From: Methanobrevibacter sp.
GTDB taxonomy: Archaea; Methanobacteriota; Methanobacteria; Methanobacteriales; Methanobacteriaceae
NCBI GenBank assembly: GCA_017652345.1
Contig: JAGCBE010000535.1
Span: 1-16,950 of the forward strand
DNA length: 16,950 nucleotides
Direction: 5' to 3'
Below the pieces are notes generated by a model, which did not search any database, was not told the DNA's origin, and saw nothing but the letters and a program-made list of their open reading frames with translations. This document shows, in pieces, positions 10,805-16,950 of this stretch. Numbering within the stretch: position 1 is the first letter of the stretch; each line of letters begins with the position of its first letter. Made by a program: the position numbers and the translations under genes.

Positions 10805-12619
10805 ATGGCATATATTACACCTAATACTGTTGTAAAAGTTTTAAAAGGTATACCGCTTGATAAAGATTATAACCATACATTATTTAATGCTTCATTAAAT
10901 GCACAAGAATCGGCTATTTCTGCTTACACTAAATATACTTTTACCGCACAAACATATCAAAGAGCGGGTAAAAATAAGATTCGTGTAGCAAGACTCGCTG
11001 ATGATTTGTATGATTGTAATTATATGATGTTTCAAAATACATCTTACGGTAATAAATGGTTTTATGCTTTTATTGATACGATTACATATATAAATGATAA
11101 TGCAACAGAAATTGAATATACGATTGATGTAATGCAGACTTGGTATTTCGATTATGCTTTAGGAAGTTGTTTCGTTGAACGAGAACATACTTTAACTGAC
11201 CACATTGGTGAAAATCTCGTTAATGAAGATTTTGATACTGGTGAACTTATTCCGCAAAACACTTGGGAGTTTAAGTTCCCTATTTCTCAAGCAACACCTC
11301 GTTATACTATATTGATTTTTTATGTCCCGAATAGAGATACCACTATGGATATGAGGCAAATGAGAACTATGACACAAGAAGACCTTGACAAATATGGAAA
11401 ATATATTGACCATATGGAAGATAATGTTATTGACCAGACACTTACACCAGTTGGTGCTTCCATTTGTCAAAGTGTTCCAGTAAGTGGCAGTTCTTCCAAC
11501 CACTTAAAGTTTTATGACGGTATGATATTAAACGGTATTTTTATGGGATGTAAATATGTTGCACTACCAATATTATTAGATAGTGCAATGGATTATACTG
11601 TAACTAAAATTGATACAATAATCAACTCTATTATTGCAGAACCAGTTAGAGGAAGTATTGTTAATATAGTTCAAGTTCCTACCGATGTATATTTACAATG
11701 GAGAGATAATCCAAGTGATACCCCAAATCCGTGGCTAAATGAACAAGAATATACAAGAAGAAATTATAGTGCAAACCATCAAACATTTTATCAAGCAAAA
11801 AATAATAAAATATATACATTTCCTTTTAAATCCTTAATAATTTCAAATAACTGTGGACAAACTGCTACTTATAAGTGGGAATATTTTGCCTATAAAAATA
11901 CGCAAGGAACGGCATATAAGGCACAATTTAATATTGAGGGAGTTCCTTTAATAAGTCCCGAAGTTATGTGTTATCCTATAAACTATAGAGGATTGCAAAA
12001 AGATTACGAAAGTGGATTAGTAATAAATGACTTTCCGCAATGTGCTTGGAGTGAAGATTCATTTGCAAAATGGTGGGCACAAAATAAAGAAGCATATGTA
12101 ACATCTTTAGTGTCATCTGCAGTAACTATGGCTGCTGGAACTACATTATCAATTGCAAGTGGAAATGTTATGCCTGCAGTAAGTTCATATCTTGGGGGTG
12201 CAAGTAAAATAGCAAGCACTCTCGCAGAAAAGCAAACACAGAAAAATGCCCCCGATACTGTTTCGGGACAAGTAAACGCTTCTTCTTTAAGAACAGTTCA
12301 AGACAGAATAGGCTATAAGTTTTATGATATGGGTTTACCTGCGGAAAAAGCACAAGTAATAGATAACTATTTTGATATGTTCGGATATGCAATTAAATCC
12401 ATAAAAGTTCCAAATGTAAAAAGCGGTAATGTTACACTTCGTCCACATTGGAATTATATAAAAACTGGAACTTGTATTATACACGCTGAAACAAATAAAG
12501 GATTGCCTTCCGATGATGAAGAAAAAATAGCAAAAATATATAATAATGGAATTACATTTTGGTTGAATATAAGCGAAATTGGTGATTATAGACTTAATAA
12601 TGCACCAACAACTCCATAA
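10805..12619 (+). CDS. Tail knob protein, phi29 gp9-like
   Basis: This 604-residue protein (phi29 gp9: 599) should form the hexameric tail tube and knob that opens a channel in the host membrane. Near-identical stretches to gp9 are visible: FQNTSYGNKWFYAF followed by YTIDVMQTW (about 76-116), a C-terminal tract where YNNGITFWLNISEIGDY parallels gp9 FDNGITLWHTDNIGNY, and VEREH near 124. Residues about 428-465 (TSLVSSAVTMAAGTTLSIAS and following, Ala/Gly/Ser-rich and hydrophobic) match the long hydrophobic loops that gp9 uses to penetrate membrane. ATG 10805 follows AAAGGAG by 7 bases. It sits between capsid and portal genes, as in phi29. Confidence 0.93.
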   Translation: MAYITPNTVVKVLKGIPLDKDYNHTLFNASLNAQESAISAYTKYTFTAQTYQRAGKNKIRVARLADDLYDCNYMMFQNTSYGNKWFYAFIDTITYINDNATEIEYTIDVMQTWYFDYALGSCFVEREHTLTDHIGENLVNEDFDTGELIPQNTWEFKFPISQATPRYTILIFYVPNRDTTMDMRQMRTMTQEDLDKYGKYIDHMEDNVIDQTLTPVGASICQSVPVSGSSSNHLKFYDGMILNGIFMGCKYVALPILLDSAMDYTVTKIDTIINSIIAEPVRGSIVNIVQVPTDVYLQWRDNPSDTPNPWLNEQEYTRRNYSANHQTFYQAKNNKIYTFPFKSLIISNNCGQTATYKWEYFAYKNTQGTAYKAQFNIEGVPLISPEVMCYPINYRGLQKDYESGLVINDFPQCAWSEDSFAKWWAQNKEAYVTSLVSSAVTMAAGTTLSIASGNVMPAVSSYLGGASKIASTLAEKQTQKNAPDTVSGQVNASSLRTVQDRIGYKFYDMGLPAEKAQVIDNYFDMFGYAIKSIKVPNVKSGNVTLRPHWNYIKTGTCIIHAETNKGLPSDDEEKIAKIYNNGITFWLNISEIGDYRLNNAPTTP

Positions 12620-12635
12620 GAAAGGGGAAGAATAA

Positions 12636-13514
12636 ATGAAACCTAAAACAGATAGGCAATTCTGGGAAAGTGCTAAATTGAATAACTATACTTTCAAACA
12701 ATACTATAACCGTCTTACAGAACTTTCTATCAGTATGTTTGATTGGAAAAATCTTCCAGATAGTATTGACAAGCGTTTCCTTGAATTAGTATTATTCGGT
12801 GACGGAATGTGCGTATTCTTCTACGATGATGTTCTTGGTTATCTTGCTCTCCGTTGTGCGATAGGTGGACAAATGAATGTATACCGTATACCTACAAAAC
12901 GCAGAGCGTATGCCGTAAATGGATATAATAAAAACCTTGATGAATCAAACTCTGTTATTATCTTCAATAATCTTCTTCATATCAATTCTATGCTTGATGT
13001 TGAAATGTTTGCTAAACGCTTATACAATCTTGACAGAGCAATAGATGTAAATGCAAATGCACAAAAAACACCAATACTTATTCAATGCGATGAACAACAG
13101 AGATTAACGCTTTTGAATATGTATATGAAATATGATGGGAATGAGCCAGTTATATTCGGTGACAAAAATCTTAACCCTAATTCACTTAAAGTTTTGCAAA
13201 CTGGTGCTCCTTATGTTGCAGATAAACTTTACACACTTAAAACTCAAATATGGAACGAAGCATTAACTTATCTTGGTATAAGCAATACTAACTTTGTTAA
13301 AAAGGAAAGGCTTGTAACAGATGAAGTAATGAGAAGCCAAGGCGGAACAATTGCAAGCAGATATAGCAGACTTGAAGCAAGAAGACAAGCGTGTGAAGAA
13401 ATAAACAGAAAGTTTGGATTAGATATTTGGTGCGATTATAGAGAAGATATATCTATTGCGAATGAAATTATTGCTGAAGAAAATGAACAGAAAGGAGAAG
13501 ATGAAAATGAGTAA
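12636..13514 (+). CDS. Portal (upper collar connector) protein, gp10-like
   Basis: This 292-residue protein (phi29 gp10: 309) should form the 12-fold portal ring through which DNA is packaged and ejected. Connector-like sequence includes FKQYYNRLTELSISMFDWKN near the N-terminus and FLELVLFGDGMCVFFYDDVLG, which gives way to beta-rich GGQMNVYRIP. The central part carries NPNSLKVLQTGAPYVADKLY, then TLKTQIWNEALTYLGISNTN and a long C-terminal helix SRYSRLEARRQACEEINRKF. The order after gp9 and before gp11 matches phi29. AAAGGGG lies about 8 bases before ATG 12636. It overlaps the next gene by 8 bases. Confidence 0.9.
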   Translation: MKPKTDRQFWESAKLNNYTFKQYYNRLTELSISMFDWKNLPDSIDKRFLELVLFGDGMCVFFYDDVLGYLALRCAIGGQMNVYRIPTKRRAYAVNGYNKNLDESNSVIIFNNLLHINSMLDVEMFAKRLYNLDRAIDVNANAQKTPILIQCDEQQRLTLLNMYMKYDGNEPVIFGDKNLNPNSLKVLQTGAPYVADKLYTLKTQIWNEALTYLGISNTNFVKKERLVTDEVMRSQGGTIASRYSRLEARRQACEEINRKFGLDIWCDYREDISIANEIIAEENEQKGEDENE

Positions 13515-14535
13515 GTTTACAACAGAAGTAAGATACATTTGTGAATATTATGATGAAGGCGAAAGTGAAGATTTAAACAATGTGGATAAAATAGTTCATA
13601 ATGTGCATAATCAAGTAATAGGAGAATACCCTATTTTTGATGAAGAATACAGAGAAGTGCTTAATTGCAAAATATTGAAACATTATTACACCAGAGAAAT
13701 ATGCGCGGAAAGTGTTGGACTATGGAAACTTTGGTTAAACAATAGAATGAATGAAATAATGCCTTATTATAATAAAATGTATTTAAGCGAACTCATAAAG
13801 TTTAATCCTATGTATGATGTTGACTTGCACATATCTCATAATAAAAATGAAAATACTTCTGGTTTAACAAATAGTAAAATAAAAGATGCAAGGGATGATA
13901 AAACATTAACATCTAACAACGGAGAAAGAAATACAAGTGCAGATAATACAAGGCAGAATCAAAAATCTTCAAATGGTATATCGGAAAATAACGCTGAAAC
14001 AAGTAACACATCTACTAATAAAAACAGTGCGCTTACCAATACTGCAAATAATCAAGAAAGTTCCACAGATAAAAGCCATACTGATAAATACTCTGACACT
14101 CCCCAAGGTGCTATAACTGGTCTTGAAAGTGGAACATATCTTACAAATGCAAGAATAATTGGTGAAAATGAAAACAATAAACAAACCTTAAATCAGCAAA
14201 GTAATTCAAGTGGAACAACAAACTTTAGTGAAAATGGCAATAGTAAAGATACTGTAAGTTCTATTCAAAATGACTTTGAGCATAATAAAGAAAAGAATGA
14301 AGTAAAAGATAACTACAATAATTCTTCTAACGCTACACATTCTACTACTGGAAACAATGAAAGAAATGAAGACAACAATGTTTCTTCTACTGAAGCATAT
14401 CTTGAATATGTTAAGGGTAAAAGAGGTGGCGTAAGTTACGCTAAACTTTTAGAAGAATATCGTAAAACTTTCTTAAACATCGACCTTGAAATTATAAATA
14501 AACTTGAAGACTTATTCTTTGGTCTTTGGGAATAA
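13507..14535 (+). CDS. Lower collar protein, gp11-like, with long Asn/Ser/Thr-rich insert
   Basis: This 342-residue protein (phi29 gp11: 293) should join portal to tail tube. Residues about 45-105 hold the recognisable part: ILKHYYTREICAESVGLWKL and NRMNEIMPYYNKMYLSEL, similar to gp11. About 108-295 is very polar, rich in Asn, Ser, Thr, Lys and Glu and probably disordered. It is interrupted by SDTPQGAITGLESGTYLTNA (about 195-215), a motif I know from phage tail and collar proteins. The C-terminus (YAKLLEEYRKTFLNIDLEII) is helical again. The start is ATG 13507, nine bases after AAAGGAG; ATG 13501 is too close and ATG 13456 has no ribosome site. Confidence 0.88.
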   Translation: MSKFTTEVRYICEYYDEGESEDLNNVDKIVHNVHNQVIGEYPIFDEEYREVLNCKILKHYYTREICAESVGLWKLWLNNRMNEIMPYYNKMYLSELIKFNPMYDVDLHISHNKNENTSGLTNSKIKDARDDKTLTSNNGERNTSADNTRQNQKSSNGISENNAETSNTSTNKNSALTNTANNQESSTDKSHTDKYSDTPQGAITGLESGTYLTNARIIGENENNKQTLNQQSNSSGTTNFSENGNSKDTVSSIQNDFEHNKEKNEVKDNYNNSSNATHSTTGNNERNEDNNVSSTEAYLEYVKGKRGGVSYAKLLEEYRKTFLNIDLEIINKLEDLFFGLWE

Positions 14536-14550
14536 GGAAAGGAGTAACCT

Positions 14551-14961
14551 ATGAATTATACCTTAAGTAGTTCTCAAAAGGTAGACAATTTTGTTCAAAA
14601 AATAAATACATCATTTTTGAATGTTGAAGAAAAGACCTTTGCTCAATTAAATATTTATCATACTGTTCTCAAAACGCTGAATTATACTGGAGAGAGTAGA
14701 ACTTATGGTGATATTGAATATGGTAATTATAGTATTATGCCAACAAATGAAGAAAATGAAATAACTACTCTTGATATTCAAATTACAACTTATACTACTA
14801 CTCAAAATGTTCCTAAATATACTACTTTTAATTTAATAGGTATAGCGTCTCAGCTTTCATATTTACCGACACTTATAAGTGACGCTTATTTAGATATAAC
14901 TGGTCGAAGTATAAGTGCAAGTTCTGAATACATAGTATCAGTTAATTTAACTGCATATTGA
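14551..14961 (+). CDS. Hypothetical late protein, probably virion-associated
   Basis: I do not recognise this 136-residue protein. It starts at ATG 14551, seven bases after AAAGGAG, between the lower collar and fibre genes, so it is expressed with the virion proteins. It is Thr/Ser/Tyr-rich and mostly beta (DIEYGNYSIMPTNEENEITT, TLDIQITTYTTTQNVPKYTT). The Cys-free sequence ends ISASSEYIVSVNLTAY. It has no signal peptide and no membrane helix, so a holin is unlikely. A small tail or fibre-adaptor protein would fit position and composition, but that is inference. Confidence 0.78.
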   Translation: MNYTLSSSQKVDNFVQKINTSFLNVEEKTFAQLNIYHTVLKTLNYTGESRTYGDIEYGNYSIMPTNEENEITTLDIQITTYTTTQNVPKYTTFNLIGIASQLSYLPTLISDAYLDITGRSISASSEYIVSVNLTAY

Positions 14962-14975
14962 AAGGAGATTAAGAT

Positions 14976-16832
14976 ATGGCAATCAATGTTGAAAATGTAG
15001 CAAGTTTCAAGTTCATAGCACATAAGGTAATGCCACTTGTATATGATGAATCTTTAAGCTACTATGAGTTTCTTTGCAAGGTAATGAAAAAACTGAATGA
15101 AGTAATCAGTTCACTTGATAATCAGAACGATATTCTTCAGCAGTTTGATAGCGAAATGCAATCTTATGAATTAGAATTGGATGGTAAGTTTGAACAGTTT
15201 GAAAGAGATATGAACGCACTCTTTGACCAACTGGCAGAAAGTGAAGTAGACGCAAGAGAACTGTTTGAAAAGCAGATTAAAGAAGACTTTTATACTTTTG
15301 CGAGTTCACTTATTACTCCCTATGATGAACTGCTCTTCCCCGTTTATAAAGGAACTTATTGTTGGTATGAGGACGCTTGCTATATAGCAAATCAAGATAT
15401 TGAAGAAAGTGAAGAATGGGATAGCACGAAGTGGAATGAAGTTGTTTTCGCAAAAGATATTAACGATAGAATGATAGATGTTGAACTTGCTTGGGAAGAT
15501 TTCTTGGATACATATGAACAAAACTGGAATATAGTGCAGGAAACTGGTGATAGTGAAGAATATGTAATGTCACAGAAAGCCGTTACAGATGAACTCAATA
15601 TTCGTGCAAAAGTTGATGGTGCATATCCTGAACTCCTCGCAGGTGATTTTATTTCAAATGAAAAACTTAATTCTAACCCTTATGTTTGCGTTAAAAGAAT
15701 AACTGGAGAAGGACTTGAATATGTTGGTAATAGAAGTTATCCTGCTTTTATTGGCGCTACAGTTAAATGGAATCAGTTAGTTGTCAACGGTAATTTTGAC
15801 AATGTGCAAAGTGGACAATGGTCAAAATACCCTGCAGCAGCAACAGTAAGCTATTCTAATAATGTTGCAGAACTTACAAGAGGAAGTTCTAATTCGGCTG
15901 CCTATCTTTATCAAGATATTGCTAACCTATCAACTAATCATAAATATTATATTTCGTGCGAAGCTAAAACTGATAACGAAGAATATAACGCAGGGATAAT
16001 ATTTATAACAACTTCTTATGCCAGTGGTGGTAATGTTGGTAGATTTACAAACTCAACTACTGATTTTGAAAGATTAGAGCGTATTGTTACACCTGCTAAT
16101 TCTACTGACCATTTTGCACTGCGAGTTCAAAATGGTGGTTCAAAAGGATACTTCCGTAATGTTATGTGCATAGACTTAACTGAAATGTTTGGTGCAGATA
16201 TTGCTGACTATCTCTTTTCGTTAGAAATAAGCGGCGGAACTTATGTCGGCGGTGGTGTAGCTAAATTAAAAGAAGGTGGCTTTTGTTCAAAAGTTTTTTA
16301 TAAGCGTGAAACTGGTAAACTTGAATCAGTATGTATAGCAAAAAGAAGAACCTATAGTGAGTATGATGAACTTATAGGTGATTATGATATTGATGATAAT
16401 ACAGAATTGAGAGGATTTTTGTCTATTGATGAAAGCGGAAACTGGATTACTAATGGTGATAAATACATATATGATGGGACTATAACAAGAAACTTTGGTA
16501 TAAGAGATTATGCAAGCGGTGATGAAGATTTACCTAATGTAATAACTGACGGAATACATACAGTTTATGAACTTGATGAACCTACTACAGATGAAGGTGA
16601 ACCTTTTGAACCTGTTCAAGTTGTTGCAGTTGGTGGAAGTGAAATCATTGTTGATGGCGAAGTAGGTGGCAGAGATGTTACCATTCCGTGTGGATATGAT
16701 ATAAAATATTCTGTATCAGTTAAACAAATAATTGAAGATGAATTACCGATTGCGCCTACTACGGATGGAACTTATACCTTGAAATGCACTGTTGCTGATG
16801 GCGTGAAAACATTTGAGTGGGTTAGTGAATAA
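14976..16832 (+). CDS. Receptor-binding / tail fibre-like protein
   Basis: This 618-residue protein likely recognises the host surface, taking the place of the phi29 appendage gp12 without resembling it. Residues 1-45 (FKFIAHKVMPLVYDESLSYY and following) look like a virion-anchoring start, and about 40-110 is a coiled coil (Leu/Phe heptads, DNQNDILQQFDSEMQ). About 120-160 (FPVYKGTYCWYEDACYIANQ) resembles small carbohydrate-binding modules. EYVMSQKAVTDEL near 190-203 is a motif common in gut phage fibres. From about 265, LVVNGNFDNVQSGQW begins a CBM4/9-like jelly roll to about 400. The end, APTTDGTYTLKCTVADGV, is a frequent closing segment in clostridial phage tail proteins. ATG 14976 follows AAAGGAG by 8 bases. 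Confidence 0.82.
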   Translation: MAINVENVASFKFIAHKVMPLVYDESLSYYEFLCKVMKKLNEVISSLDNQNDILQQFDSEMQSYELELDGKFEQFERDMNALFDQLAESEVDARELFEKQIKEDFYTFASSLITPYDELLFPVYKGTYCWYEDACYIANQDIEESEEWDSTKWNEVVFAKDINDRMIDVELAWEDFLDTYEQNWNIVQETGDSEEYVMSQKAVTDELNIRAKVDGAYPELLAGDFISNEKLNSNPYVCVKRITGEGLEYVGNRSYPAFIGATVKWNQLVVNGNFDNVQSGQWSKYPAAATVSYSNNVAELTRGSSNSAAYLYQDIANLSTNHKYYISCEAKTDNEEYNAGIIFITTSYASGGNVGRFTNSTTDFERLERIVTPANSTDHFALRVQNGGSKGYFRNVMCIDLTEMFGADIADYLFSLEISGGTYVGGGVAKLKEGGFCSKVFYKRETGKLESVCIAKRRTYSEYDELIGDYDIDDNTELRGFLSIDESGNWITNGDKYIYDGTITRNFGIRDYASGDEDLPNVITDGIHTVYELDEPTTDEGEPFEPVQVVAVGGSEIIVDGEVGGRDVTIPCGYDIKYSVSVKQIIEDELPIAPTTDGTYTLKCTVADGVKTFEWVSE

Positions 16833-16833
16833 T

Positions 16834-16904
16834 CAGTAACACAAGATGGTGATAACCTTTAGATGATTAAGTGTCTTTAGGTTATCACTTTTCTTGTGCA
16901 ACTG
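16834..16904 (+). terminator. Large interrupted stem-loop after the late operon
   Basis: Three helices stack with small internal loops: CAGT/ACTG (16834-16837 with 16901-16904), CACAAGA/TCTTGTG (16840-16846 with 16892-16898) and GTGATAACCT/AGGTTATCAC (16849-16858 with 16879-16888). The apical loop is 20 bases. The inner 10-bp stem followed by TTTTCTT can work as a terminator. The outer helices are more than a terminator needs, so a structured RNA role is possible. Confidence 0.65.
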
Positions 16905-16950
16905 TGTAGACTGAAGGGACGCAAAATGGTAACAGGCGGGGCGAGTTAAT
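16905..16950 (+). other. Non-coding right-hand edge
   Basis: These last 46 bases are noticeably richer in G (AACAGGCGGGGCGAG) than the rest of the window. They hold only a seven-codon spurious frame from ATG 16927 (stop included). I see no terminal repeat matching the left edge, so this is probably not the true genome end. Confidence 0.5.

Noticed and set aside
16918..16925. GACGCAAA near the right edge, matching the reverse complement of the 13-bp repeat
   Set aside because: Only eight bases match. A match this short is not surprising in 17 kb on two strands.
1..16950. Inverted terminal repeats marking complete genome ends
   Set aside because: The reverse complement of the last bases (ATTAACTCGCCC) does not match the first bases (ATATGAAAGGAG), so complete ends are not shown.
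1..16950. tRNA or rRNA genes
   Set aside because: I saw no cloverleaf with a T-loop GTTCGA-like motif plus acceptor pairing, and no rRNA-like sequence. A tRNA search program would settle it.

Overview
The window looks like most of the genome of a small, virulent, phi29-like podovirus with protein-primed DNA replication. It carries a family B polymerase with the spacing of the phi29 enzyme, a phi29 terminal-protein-like gene, a p6-like histone-like protein, a putative SSB, a gp16-type packaging ATPase, and a gp8/gp9/gp10/gp11-like capsid, tail knob, portal and lower collar set. The DNA is AT-rich, and ribosome sites are strong (AAAGGAG or AGGTGGTGA, 6-10 bases before ATG). The promoters are consensus sigma-A type with TGn extended -10 boxes. 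Together these point to a low-GC Firmicutes host, probably a gut Clostridia member; the host is inferred. No integrase or recognisable lysogeny repressor is present. Neither end shows an inverted terminal repeat, and no holin or endolysin is visible, so the genome probably continues past one or both ends.

Layout. Positions 1-2075 form a left accessory block of small rightward genes. It opens with seven 18-bp units that each repeat a ribosome site plus start codon. It also holds a broken gene, two related basic proteins (568 and 1125), a 13-bp x 9 iteron-like array, and a first p6-like gene (1442). Positions 2076-2364 form the first control region: a leftward consensus promoter aimed at a bidirectional terminator about 90 bp away (a probable small RNA), three phased TTTTCCACA boxes, and a strong rightward promoter. 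Positions 2365-7374 are the rightward replication operon: p6-like, SSB-like, 30-aa membrane peptide, Cys-rich protein, terminal protein, small protein, DNA polymerase, small protein, DUF3850/ASCH protein. Positions 7375-7523 hold a terminator and a potentially structured RNA. The packaging ATPase (7524-8558) runs leftward.

Positions 8559-8747 form the second control region: back-to-back consensus promoters around a 21-bp palindrome. Positions 8748-16832 are the rightward late operon: scaffold-like protein, major capsid, tail knob, portal, lower collar, unknown protein, and a receptor-binding or fibre-like protein. A large stem-loop follows.

How it works together: the terminal protein primes the polymerase at the genome ends, and p6-like and SSB-like proteins coat double- and single-stranded DNA. 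The late operon builds a prolate-type head, connector and short tail, and the ATPase packages DNA through the portal. In phi29 the ATPase needs a packaging RNA (pRNA). None is recognisable by sequence here, but two non-coding regions (2026-2114 minus, 7411-7521) deserve testing for that or another RNA role. Control appears to rest on two divergent promoter nodes with palindromic operators.
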